From the NCBI GenBank assembly GCA_016712225.1, contig JADJRL010000003.1, positions 3,919,501-3,983,500 on the forward strand: DNA of 64,000 nt. Reading direction: 5' to 3'. Shown in pieces: positions 11,019 through 19,406 of the stretch (its first letter is position 1; each line of letters begins with the position of its first letter). The translations under genes and the position numbers were made by a program. The notes beneath the pieces are model-generated. The model had not been told where the DNA came from. It searched no databases and saw only the letters and a program-made list of their open reading frames with translations. This DNA comes from Candidatus Defluviibacterium haderslevense (GTDB taxonomy: Bacteria > Bacteroidota > Bacteroidia > Chitinophagales > Saprospiraceae).

Positions 11019-11768
11019 CTAACTCACCGATACGATTTCAATAGCATTGAGAGATCCATTATTCAAAGAATACACCTGCCCATTGATCTCCTGAAAAAAG
11101 CTCACCTTTAATACAACAAATAAAATGCCTGACCCTATCGGTGCCTGCGCTGGAGTTAACACCACATTAGTTTTAGTTTGATCCAAGACTAATGTTACCG
11201 CAGAACTGATGGATGAATGAATCACACCCGATGCAAAATCAATTTCAGACCAAGCACTTTCAATCCTGCAATGTGTAGCAGAAGCTGGACAAACCAAATC
11301 CTGCTGCGGTATGAAATCTGGAATACGCACCACCCCACTTGCACTATCCACTTGATAATTGGCTTTAAGCACTTTACTCAATAAGGATGCAATATTGAAA
11401 TTAAATCCCTTCAATAATTTCTTACCCTCATTAGTAGATAAGCCCATCCCTACTTTTCTAGATCCACGTAAATTAATGGTATCCAACTTTATCACTTTAG
11501 AAAGTTGCGTCACCATTCGACTCACCACTAAAGCGTCGGATTCATTGCCAGTAATGTTCCTAAATGAGGTACGAATCCATTTGCCCGAATGATTTATTTC
11601 TGCAAACTCCTGATTATTCTCCCGAGTTCTTGCGAATGCAGGATCTTTTTTGATACGGGCCTTACTGGCCCCTCCTTTGGTGCGAACGATGTACCCATCC
11701 TTGCTTTTGTAAAAACTCAAATCATTGAATTTACCTGAGATTTTAATTAATCCGATTTGGCGTCCCAT
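11019..11768 (-). CDS. Conserved Bacteroidota hypothetical protein (MGRQxGxxKxxG family)
   Basis: This 249-residue protein has no signal peptide or membrane segment. The N-terminus MGRQIGLIKISGKFNDLSFY followed by KSKDGYIVRTKGG and a basic stretch (KARIKKDPAFARTRENNQEF) is a pattern I recall from uncharacterised, often multicopy Bacteroidota proteins. The C-terminal half is beta-rich. No catalytic motif can be pointed out. It stands alone, with an intact frame in contrast to its left neighbours. A 28 bp palindrome lies 33 bp upstream of its start and may be a regulatory site. Function is unknown and I do not propose one. Confidence 0.75.
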   Translation of the reverse strand: MGRQIGLIKISGKFNDLSFYKSKDGYIVRTKGGASKARIKKDPAFARTRENNQEFAEINHSGKWIRTSFRNITGNESDALVVSRMVTQLSKVIKLDTINLRGSRKVGMGLSTNEGKKLLKGFNFNIASLLSKVLKANYQVDSASGVVRIPDFIPQQDLVCPASATHCRIESAWSEIDFASGVIHSSISSAVTLVLDQTKTNVVLTPAQAPIGSGILFVVLKVSFFQEINGQVYSLNNGSLNAIEIVSVS

Positions 11769-11800
11769 ACTTAAAAACTTTTAGTGTTAAAATAAATACC

Positions 11801-11828
11801 ATGTTTTTTGATCAGGATCAAAAAACAT
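11801..11828. promoter_or_regulatory. Perfect 13 bp inverted repeat upstream of the 249-residue gene
   Basis: ATGTTTTTTGATC (11801-11813) and GATCAAAAAACAT (11816-11828) are exact inverted copies separated by AG. The site is 33 bp upstream of the start at 11768. A two-base spacer is too tight for an ordinary RNA hairpin loop unless the inner pairs open, so a dimeric repressor operator is as likely as an attenuator. Confidence 0.5.
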
Positions 11829-11913
11829 ATTGCTCTCAGTGCTAAAACGAATTTGAATATGTAAATATTATTATCAGGAAGAGATCCCAGAAGTGGAAAG
11901 CATGCGAATTATA

Positions 11914-12192
11914 CTAGGATAACTCGTGGAATATTCGTGGAGTACTCGTGGCAAAATATTCTTTAAAAAAATCCAAAAAAAGTTTAATTCTTGAGTAAAA
12001 AAAGTATGATAGACATGTACAAACCCCTTGATTCAGCAATACAAAAATGACCCAAGGAAGAATTAGTACCTGCAGAGCAGCGGTGGGTTGGGAATTACTG
12101 GTTCTTATTATAGATGAACCAATTAAATAGAAAGACAAACAGCACACTATAAGAATTTGAATTCCAATGTATACTTTGGATTCGGAACCCAT
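11914..12192 (-). CDS. Possible small membrane protein, doubtful
   Basis: A 92-codon ORF starts MGSESKVYIGIQILIVCCLS and contains two hydrophobic stretches (residues ~7-27 and ~40-65). There is no recognisable family. Its 3' end consists of a short direct repeat (variants of TCGTGGAATATTCGTGGAGT at 11923-11951), which looks more like noncoding sequence than protein. It is included because nothing else occupies the region, but it may not be a gene. Confidence 0.2.
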   Translation of the reverse strand: MGSESKVYIGIQILIVCCLSFYLIGSSIIRTSNSQPTAALQVLILPWVIFVLLNQGVCTCLSYFFYSRIKLFLDFFKEYFATSTPRIFHELS

Positions 12193-12594
12193 TTTTGCGT
12201 TGAAGCAAAAGATAAGTTACCCACTTAATTAGTTTACAAAAATTTATTTTGTAAGAATGTCAATATATTCAGATAAGTTTTGATATATTTGTCATGTAGA
12301 AGGTAGAACTGATATTTATAAATATATTGTAATTTAGTATTGATCTTGTTGGTCATGTTTCTGAAGCTTAGAAGGATTTATAAATACAATTCTATCCAAT
12401 GTATGTTATGAATGTCAATAGATATATTTTAAATAGATTGAATTTTCTTATTAATTTAGAATAGTCATATTATTAATATTAAATAAATAAATGATCAAGA
12501 TGGCAAATTAACTATTTCATTATGAATGATTTAAGTACCAAAACATATAAGCGATATTCACGAAACTCACGAATGAACTTTCGGGAACCCAAAT
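12193..12594. other. Gene-free AT-rich region left of the cassette array
   Basis: About 400 bp with no supported gene. If the array were a complete integron, a divergent intI gene and attI would be expected here, and no tyrosine recombinase coding sequence is present. A weak hairpin (CGATATTC 12551-12558 with GAATGAACTTTCG 12570-12582, bulged) just before the first GTTAGGCG could be a worn attC or attI, but I cannot show it. Confidence 0.5.
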
Positions 12595-12603
12595 GTTAGG
12601 CGC
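12595..12603 (+). other. First cassette junction, G^TTAGGCGC
   Basis: GTTAGGCGC begins the McrBC cassette. Its reverse complement (CGCCTAAC, 8 bases exact) is found at that cassette's 3' end at 16333. It marks the left end of the array as far as can be shown. Confidence 0.75.
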
Positions 12604-12644
12604 AAGCCTGTGAGACCGACAACGACAGAAAATAAACCGACAAT

Positions 12645-14990
12645 ATGACAGAACAAGAAATTAAAAAAGGAGTTAAGGAGGTTTGTGAAATTTCGACAGA
12701 AATAGCAACTCTTTATGCCGACAATAATGCTTTAGTAGTAAAATTAAATTCAGTCCCACAGGACGAACTACAAAAGGCTTCCGATTATTACGCTTCACGT
12801 TCAGGTGTTATTGTTGACTTAAGAAAAGACGTTTTAAAATTTCTTAAAGAAGGTAATAAACTTGACTTGTCGACACTTGAAGGCTTCATTATTAAACATA
12901 AGACAGGAAAAGAGAATCAATATCGTGCCTACAAAAACTATTTTTCGATTTTCTTTCCAATCATCACTTTCTACGGCCACAATCCAATAAGGAAATTTAT
13001 TGATGATTTTATTTCTGAAATAATCAATCGCCTTGACTTAAATGGAAAAGTAAAGCACATATACTTTGACTTTCAAGGAGCAAGACAACAAGGAAGCGAT
13101 AGACTGTGGTTTGCAATATTCAATAACAAACAGGCAACTCAATCGACAGGCTTACAAATTTTTGCTGACTTTCATCACGGAACAATTAAGTACGGTGTTT
13201 ACAGACATTCAGACGAATCATATTTAAAAGGTCCGATTGAAGTGTCTCCTGAAAATTTTGATTTTGAAGAGATGATAAAGTTGTATTCGGACAACAAAAA
13301 CTTGATAATCGATGATGAGCCGATAAAGGATAAATTACTGACTATTCCTCTTAATCAAAAAAGACTTTACAAAATATCGCATGGCTCCTTTAAAACAAAA
13401 GCTAATGAAAGTATAAGAGATGTATTTAAAGAGAATCAATGGATAGTAATTCATGAAAACACCGGAAAAGGACAAGCCGAAGCCTTTAAAAATGATTTAA
13501 CAGAAGGCGACTATGTTTACATTACAATAGGCGGAAATGAGTTATTTACGATTGCAAAAGTAAAAGCAGGTTCTTGGGGCTATGTTCCCGAAGATATAAC
13601 TGATGAAAATGGATGGATATATAGAGAAGTTGAATACATTAAATCAGCGACAAACCCTGACCCTTCTCCTTTAAAATCATTCAAAGAGTTTATTTATCCA
13701 AGTGGCAACAGCACGTTTACAGAAATTACGATTGATAAAATAGAAGAGGCAAACACAAATATTTTTGAGCCTCATTTTGGAGTAGAGTTTATTTCCGAAG
13801 GTGCTACAAAAATTAAGGTGCAAGGGGAATTACAAAAGCATCCGAACAATATTATCTTATTTGGCCCTCCAGGAACAGGTAAGACTTACAACAGCATTGA
13901 CAAAGCAGTTGAAATTGTTACTGGAATTAAAAGTAATCATGAAGACAGTAAAGTAATCTTCGACAAATTAAAAAAAGAAGGGCAAATAGAATTCGTTACA
14001 TTTCATCAAAACTATTCCTACGAAGACTTTATGGTTGGAATACGACCTGATATTGAATTCGAACATTTGCGCTTCAAACCTTACAGAGGAATTTTTTATG
14101 AGATAGCAAAAAAAGCAAGAGAGAATTATTTTGCTTCAAAAGAACAAACAGCCTTGGCCAAGTCCTTTGACCAAGTTTTCAGTGAAATCATTAAACCAAT
14201 TGAAGAAAAAAATGAAAGCATTGAAATCACAATGGTTTCTGGTCTTAAATATAAAATCACCGATGTAAGCGACACAACTATTCATTTTACAAAGCCATCA
14301 GGCGGTACTCAACACACTTTAAGTATTCAAACACTTCAAGATGTAGTTGAAGGTATTAAAGAGGTTACATCTGGACTTTCCGTTTATTATAATCCCCTAG
14401 CGAAGCTTATCCGAGAAAAAAGAAAGCCAGTGGGGAACGGACAAACAGAGAAACTCAAAAATTTCGTATTAATCATTGATGAAATTAATCGTGCTAATAT
14501 TTCTAAGGTTTTTGGAGAATTAATCACTCTTTTGGAAGAAGACAAAAGAATTGATGCAAAAAACGAATTACGACTTACATTACCAAACGGAGATAAAGAA
14601 TTTGGCGTACCGCCAAATCTATATCTTGTTGGTACTATGAATACCGCTGATAAATCAATTGCTCTTATCGACATTGCACTTAGAAGACGTTTTGAGTTTA
14701 TTGGATATTTCCCTGATTATAGTAAGTTGGAAGAGAGTGATGGCGTTTTTCTCAAACACATAAACAAGGAAATATATTCTCGTAAAAAATCAGCAGATTA
14801 TCTAATTGGGCATGCCTATTTTATGACGGGTCTCGATACATTCAAAATAATCAAGAACAAAATTATTCCGCTTCTGATGGAATATTTTTCAGGTAAAACT
14901 GAAGTAGTCGAAGAAATATTTAAAAATAGTTCGTGGAGCATCAAATATGACATTGAGAAATACGATTGGATTATTCAACCGATAAGTTAA
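12645..14990 (+). CDS. mcrB: McrB, GTPase subunit of a modification-dependent (type IV) restriction system
   Basis: McrB recognises modified DNA with its N-terminal domain and powers translocation by GTP hydrolysis as an AAA+ ring, with McrC supplying nuclease activity. Residues 1-~250 are a variable DNA-recognition region. About 265-370 look like an EVE/PUA-type fold (WIVIHENTGKGQAEAF, DYVYITIGGNELFTIAKVKA), a known base-flipping reader of modified bases in such systems. The AAA domain has Walker A GPPGTGKT at 407-414, Walker B with Asp612-Glu613 in LIIDEINRAN, the McrB signature VGTMNTADKSIALID and the arginine-finger segment LRRRFEF. The length of 781 residues is within the family range. 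It overlaps mcrC by one base (TAATG). It is the first gene of the first cassette. Confidence 0.93.
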   Translation: MTEQEIKKGVKEVCEISTEIATLYADNNALVVKLNSVPQDELQKASDYYASRSGVIVDLRKDVLKFLKEGNKLDLSTLEGFIIKHKTGKENQYRAYKNYFSIFFPIITFYGHNPIRKFIDDFISEIINRLDLNGKVKHIYFDFQGARQQGSDRLWFAIFNNKQATQSTGLQIFADFHHGTIKYGVYRHSDESYLKGPIEVSPENFDFEEMIKLYSDNKNLIIDDEPIKDKLLTIPLNQKRLYKISHGSFKTKANESIRDVFKENQWIVIHENTGKGQAEAFKNDLTEGDYVYITIGGNELFTIAKVKAGSWGYVPEDITDENGWIYREVEYIKSATNPDPSPLKSFKEFIYPSGNSTFTEITIDKIEEANTNIFEPHFGVEFISEGATKIKVQGELQKHPNNIILFGPPGTGKTYNSIDKAVEIVTGIKSNHEDSKVIFDKLKKEGQIEFVTFHQNYSYEDFMVGIRPDIEFEHLRFKPYRGIFYEIAKKARENYFASKEQTALAKSFDQVFSEIIKPIEEKNESIEITMVSGLKYKITDVSDTTIHFTKPSGGTQHTLSIQTLQDVVEGIKEVTSGLSVYYNPLAKLIREKRKPVGNGQTEKLKNFVLIIDEINRANISKVFGELITLLEEDKRIDAKNELRLTLPNGDKEFGVPPNLYLVGTMNTADKSIALIDIALRRRFEFIGYFPDYSKLEESDGVFLKHINKEIYSRKKSADYLIGHAYFMTGLDTFKIIKNKIIPLLMEYFSGKTEVVEEIFKNSSWSIKYDIEKYDWIIQPIS

Positions 14991-16309
14991 TGTTTACTCT
15001 ATTTGAATATGGCGAAGAGATTACCGTAAAAGACAGAAAAGGTCTTGAGGGTTACTTGCGTTTTCTATGGCAAGATTATAAAAACCTCTGGGTTGATGAA
15101 AATCAAGAAACAGAAATTGTAAATAACTCAAATTATCAACCTTTTATTTCTTTTGATGGCGAAAAAGCTAAAGCAAATAATTTTGTTGGCTTCATTAATT
15201 GCAATGATGATTCTTTAGAAATATATCCAAAGGTTTTTCAAAATATGCAATATCCAAATAAGGATTTAATGCATAGGCATTTGTTCTTTTGGTTTAGTTA
15301 TTGTAAAAAAATAAAATTCCCCTTTAACCAATCTTTCCTAGACAACTTTGAAATCGACCGATTCCCTGAATTGATTATTTATTTAATCGGGAAACAAATC
15401 AACGAAACTGTTAGCGCAAAGCCTTATTCTGCTTATGAGGAAGTAGAAGAGGCGTTATTGACTCCAAGAGGTAAAATTAATTTCAATAGATACACAACAA
15501 GCCTAACTTATGGCAGACATCAATTTATTGATTGTGATTATGAGCCTTTCGTTTACGACAATAAAGTCAATAGAATTATTAAACATTGCGTTCGACTGCT
15601 ACTAACACAAACGACAATACCTGAAACGCAAAGAATACTTCATGAAATCATTCATATACTTGACGAGGTTGAAGACCAAACCTGTACAATAAATCAACTG
15701 AATCAAATAAGAGTACCGACTTTATTTGACGAGTATGAAGATGTGATGCAATGCTGTAGAATGATTCTTGAAAATCAGATTTATTCTCATGCTGAATATG
15801 AAATGAAAAATTGGAGTTTGCTATTTCCGATGGAATATGTTTTTGAAGATTTCATTTCGGGTTTTCTAAAAGACCATTTTAGCAAGGACTTTGAAATTGA
15901 ATCCCAAAAATCGGAACTATATCTTCATCAAAATCCGAAAACATTTAACTTACAACACGACATTTTATTGACAAATAAAAAGACTAAAGAGAAAATAATT
16001 ATCGACACAAAGTATAAGCCTAGATGGGATTTAAAATCATCTGACAATAAAAAAGGCGTTTCTCAGACAGATATGTATCAAATGATTAGTTATGCATATC
16101 GAAGAGGAACAGAAAAAGTAATTCTAATTTATCCGAACACTTCTGAAAAATTAGCAGAAGATTACGTTTTCAAAATTCAGAAATCAAATCAAAATGAGGA
16201 AATAAAAATCAAAATTGTTGATGTGCCATTTTGGTCTTCGGTAGACCATTCAGAAATTGAAACAAATTTATTAATCAAGCTTGACAATGTATTACGCAAC
16301 GACTTTTAA
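14990..16309 (+). CDS. mcrC: McrC, nuclease subunit of the McrBC system
   Basis: McrC activates the McrB ring and carries a PD-(D/E)xK nuclease. The ATG at 14990 overlaps the mcrB stop (TAATG), giving MFTLFEYGEEITVKDRKGL; the in-frame TTG-type start 24 bp upstream is less likely. The N-terminal half is the McrC OB-like/pseudo-barrel region. The nuclease motif is in the C-terminal part: NLQHDILLTNKK, then IIIDTKYKPRW (Asp339, Lys341), then QMISYAYRRG. The length of 439 residues is typical. The stop is followed by only 23 bp before the R'' half of the cassette's attC, the tight gene-to-attC packing expected of a cassette. Confidence 0.92.
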   Translation: MFTLFEYGEEITVKDRKGLEGYLRFLWQDYKNLWVDENQETEIVNNSNYQPFISFDGEKAKANNFVGFINCNDDSLEIYPKVFQNMQYPNKDLMHRHLFFWFSYCKKIKFPFNQSFLDNFEIDRFPELIIYLIGKQINETVSAKPYSAYEEVEEALLTPRGKINFNRYTTSLTYGRHQFIDCDYEPFVYDNKVNRIIKHCVRLLLTQTTIPETQRILHEIIHILDEVEDQTCTINQLNQIRVPTLFDEYEDVMQCCRMILENQIYSHAEYEMKNWSLLFPMEYVFEDFISGFLKDHFSKDFEIESQKSELYLHQNPKTFNLQHDILLTNKKTKEKIIIDTKYKPRWDLKSSDNKKGVSQTDMYQMISYAYRRGTEKVILIYPNTSEKLAEDYVFKIQKSNQNEEIKIKIVDVPFWSSVDHSEIETNLLIKLDNVLRNDF

Positions 16310-16332
16310 CCAAGCAGGACAAGAAGGCCAGA

Positions 16333-16384
16333 CGCCTAACAGCACCTACCCAAAAGGGGGGGGTTGGGCCAAACCGTTACCAGC
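16333..16384 (+). other. attC-like site ending the McrBC cassette
   Basis: R'' is CGCCTAAC (16333-16340), the exact complement of the cassette's first bases at 12595. A GC-rich imperfect stem follows (ACCTACCC with GGGTTGGG around a G-run). The site ends in AAACCGTTACCAGC, with the crossover G at 16376. At about 50 bp it is short for an attC. Confidence 0.7.
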
Positions 16385-16722
16385 AAGCGTAAAACGATAC
16401 GACACAGCAGACAAAGACCAACATAAACAAGAAAAAAGTAAACCATTTTGACAGGTGACCAAAGACATACAGACCATATTTCAAACGGACAACGAGTAAG
16501 CCGACACTCATTGCCGACCCTTCTGTATTTTTTATTTTCCCCACCGCACATTTTTTTTAATTCAATTTTAGCCAGCCGCACATTGGCACATTTGCAAGCC
16601 GCACAAGCCGACACACAAACCCAAGCTTGCAAAAGAGCCAATTTTGCCAACGCACCGACAACAATCGGACTCTTAAATATTAACTTTACGAGCTAAATTG
16701 TTTAGCGAAAAGACATAAATAA
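16385..16722 (+). other. Leader of the second cassette, noncoding
   Basis: The stretch between the attC junction and the methyltransferase start has no supported gene; ORFs across it are compositionally odd, with His/Cys/Ala runs. It contains one copy of the 53 bp repeat at 16586-16638. TAACTTTA at 16681-16688 resembles a -7 element (consensus TAnnTTTG) 34 bp before the ATG. Confidence 0.5.
16586..16638. repeat. 53 bp repeat, left copy flanking the three-gene restriction module
   Basis: The copy starts GCACATTTGCAAGCCGCACA and ends CAAGCTTGCAAAAGAGC. A second copy of the same length lies at 22552-22604 on the other side of the three genes, in the same orientation. TTTGCAAGC and GCTTGCAAA within each copy are inverted, so each can form a hairpin. 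Confidence 0.8.
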
Positions 16723-19404
16723 ATGAACATAGCCCAGATAGAAAATAACTTACAACAACTCATAAAGACTTTTAAAAAAGAGAGTTTCATTTATGATTTG
16801 TTATTGGCTTACGGACAACCGAAAGCAACTATAAAACGCATCAAAGACGGTGGACTGAACCTTTCTAAAGTGGACGGTGAAATTGCTTGGAAAAAGAAAC
16901 TATTTTTTAAATCCGTTAAAGGCGTTGACTTGCATGAACTCATTGCCGACCTAACCGCAGACAATAAAGCCGTGAAACACGAACCTCGTTTTGTGGTAGT
17001 AACTGATTACAAAAATCTTTTGGCGGTTGACACCAAAACGCAAGACACTTTAGACATTGCTATCACTGACATTGCCAAACACTTTGATTTCTTTTTGCCT
17101 TGGGCGGGCATGGAGAAAGCACAACACCAAAATGAAAATCCTGCTGATGTTAGAGCTGCCGAAAAAATGGCAAAACTCTATGACGACATTAAGAAAGACA
17201 ACCCAATAAAAACACAAGCCGAAGTTCATAATCTGAATGTGTTTCTTTCACGTTTGTTGTTTTGCTTTTTTGCAGAAGACACAGGCATTTTAGACAAAGG
17301 GCAATTTACATTGGGCGTTGGAAGCCACACCCAACAAGACGGCAGCGACCTAAATACTTACCTCGACAAGTTGTTTGAGGTAATGAATACGGAGCAAAGC
17401 AAAAGAAAGAATTTACCAAATTACCTAACTGCTTTTCCGTATGTAAACGGTGGACTTTTTAGAAACAAACACACCGCACCAAAATTTACTCGTAAAAGCC
17501 GACAATCTGTAATTGACAGTGGCGAATTGGATTGGAGTGCCATCAATCCCGATATTTTTGGTTCAATGATTCAGGCGGTGATAACGCCTGAACACCGTGG
17601 CGGTTTAGGAATGCACTATACGAGTGTGCCTAACATTATGAAAGTGATTGAACCACTTTTTTTGAACGAACTCTACGAAGAATTTGAAGCAGCCAAAGGC
17701 AACAACAAAAAACTAAACGCATTACTGCATCGAATTTGGAACATTAAAATATTTGACCCTGCCTGCGGCAGTGGCAATTTTTTAATTATTGCTTACAAGG
17801 AATTGCGAAAGTTGGAAATGAATATTTTCAAAGCAATGGGCAGTTTGGCTTTTAGCAATATTAGTTTGGGTAATTTTTACGGAATAGAGTTAGACGACTT
17901 TGCTCATGAAGTTGCCATACTTTCTTTGTGGCTGGCAGAACACCAAATGAACCAAGTTTTCTTTAAAGAGTTTGGACGCACCAAGCCTGCTTTGCCATTA
18001 ACCGAAACAGGAAATATAGTGCATGGCAACGCAACTCGTTTGGATTGGGAAATAGTTTGCCCGAAAGAGAAAGGGGATGAAATTTATATTTTGGGAAATC
18101 CACCTTACTTAGGAGGTAAACTTCAAAGTGCACAACAAAAAGAGGATACAAAAACAGTTTTTGCTGGGTTTAAAAAGTATAATAATTTAGATTATATAGC
18201 TTGTTGGTTTTACTTAGCCAAGAAGTATTTAGATGACAATATTTATGTTGCGTTTGTTTCTACTAATTCCATTTGTCAAGGAACTCAAGTAAATGATATT
18301 TGGCCATTTCTTTTAGTTGATGATGTTGAAATTTTCTTTGCCCACAAAGACTTCCCTTGGACAAATAATGCCAAAGACAAAGCAGGTGTTTACTGTTCAA
18401 TTATTGGATTAAGAAAAAAGAGTAATAAACCTAAATATCTGTTTGAAAAAGAATTAAAATATTCTGCTTTAAATATAAATGCTTACTTAATTGATGCTCC
18501 AAACATTTTTGTTGAAAAAAGGACAAACCCATTAAGTAAACTCCCTGACATGAATCAAGGTAATATTCCATTAGAGAGTGGCTATCTGCGATTCACTGAT
18601 ATAGAAAAAACTGAAATTGTAAATACCTATCCAAATTCAAGTAAATTGTTCAAGAAAGTCAGTGGCTCTGATGAACTCATAAATGATATTCAAAATTGGT
18701 GTGTATGGATAACAAATGCAGATAAGCCTTTAGCTTTATCAATACCTCCAATAAAAAAAAGAATCGATAAAGTTATTGAATTTCGAAAGCAGGGTGCAGA
18801 AAATGCACAAGCTTGCCTTGATAGACCGCATCAATTTTGCATGCTCAATACAGCAAAAAGCACCCAAATAGTTATTCCTATTGTTTCTTCAGAACGAAGA
18901 ACATATATACCGATTAGCTTCGTTGATGACACCTACATCATACTAAATTCAGCATTAGTTATATACGACCCAGATACATACATTTTTGGTATTTTGAATT
19001 CTAAAATACATCTGCTTTGGGTCAAAATATTTGCAGGGCGTTTAGAAACAAGGATTCGTTACTCTGTGGGCATGTGCTGGTTTAGCTTTCCTTTTCCTTA
19101 CATTACAGAAAATCAAAAAAAGGAATTAGAAAAATATGTTTACAAAGTATTAGAGGAAAGAGAAAATCATTCTGAAAAAACCTTAGCACAACTTTACGAC
19201 CCCGACAAAATGCCTGATGGTTTGCGTGAAGCCCACCATCAATTAGACCTTGCTGTTGAAAGTTGCTACCGAGCCAAACCATTTGAAACAGACGAAGAAC
19301 GTTTGGAGTATTTATTCAAACTATATGAGCAAATGATAGAAGACGAAAAAAGCAAAGGCACTTTGTTTGAAATTGAAGCTAAACCCAAAAAGAAAAAGAA
19401 ATAA
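16723..19404 (+). CDS. Large class I adenine-type DNA methyltransferase (MmeI-like layout) of a restriction or defence module
   Basis: This is a SAM-dependent DNA methyltransferase of 893 residues. The central domain has motif I FDPACGSGNFLI (Asp345) and catalytic motif IV ILGNPPYLGG (Asn459-Pro-Pro-Tyr462), as in N6-adenine or N4-cytosine enzymes. The upstream helical segment FLSRLLFCFFAEDTGIL is the spacer seen in MmeI-type proteins. The C-terminal third (about 600-870) should be the target-recognition region, ending in a basic KPKKKKK tail. I see no clear nuclease motif at the N-terminus, so cleavage is probably done by partners. The next gene starts 2 bp after the stop and the third overlaps, so all three form one operon inside a single cassette. 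The ATG at 16723 is used. Confidence 0.88.
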   Translation: MNIAQIENNLQQLIKTFKKESFIYDLLLAYGQPKATIKRIKDGGLNLSKVDGEIAWKKKLFFKSVKGVDLHELIADLTADNKAVKHEPRFVVVTDYKNLLAVDTKTQDTLDIAITDIAKHFDFFLPWAGMEKAQHQNENPADVRAAEKMAKLYDDIKKDNPIKTQAEVHNLNVFLSRLLFCFFAEDTGILDKGQFTLGVGSHTQQDGSDLNTYLDKLFEVMNTEQSKRKNLPNYLTAFPYVNGGLFRNKHTAPKFTRKSRQSVIDSGELDWSAINPDIFGSMIQAVITPEHRGGLGMHYTSVPNIMKVIEPLFLNELYEEFEAAKGNNKKLNALLHRIWNIKIFDPACGSGNFLIIAYKELRKLEMNIFKAMGSLAFSNISLGNFYGIELDDFAHEVAILSLWLAEHQMNQVFFKEFGRTKPALPLTETGNIVHGNATRLDWEIVCPKEKGDEIYILGNPPYLGGKLQSAQQKEDTKTVFAGFKKYNNLDYIACWFYLAKKYLDDNIYVAFVSTNSICQGTQVNDIWPFLLVDDVEIFFAHKDFPWTNNAKDKAGVYCSIIGLRKKSNKPKYLFEKELKYSALNINAYLIDAPNIFVEKRTNPLSKLPDMNQGNIPLESGYLRFTDIEKTEIVNTYPNSSKLFKKVSGSDELINDIQNWCVWITNADKPLALSIPPIKKRIDKVIEFRKQGAENAQACLDRPHQFCMLNTAKSTQIVIPIVSSERRTYIPISFVDDTYIILNSALVIYDPDTYIFGILNSKIHLLWVKIFAGRLETRIRYSVGMCWFSFPFPYITENQKKELEKYVYKVLEERENHSEKTLAQLYDPDKMPDGLREAHHQLDLAVESCYRAKPFETDEERLEYLFKLYEQMIEDEKSKGTLFEIEAKPKKKKK

Positions 19405-19406
19405 AT

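Noticed and set aside
11914..12594. Integron integrase gene or attI left of the array
   Set aside because: No tyrosine-recombinase motif is found in any frame here; only a weak hairpin precedes the first junction.
16336..16696. Two overlapping ORFs around the second cassette start
   Set aside because: Odd Cys/Ala/His composition, overlap with an attC and a repeat, and presence on both strands indicate chance reading frames.
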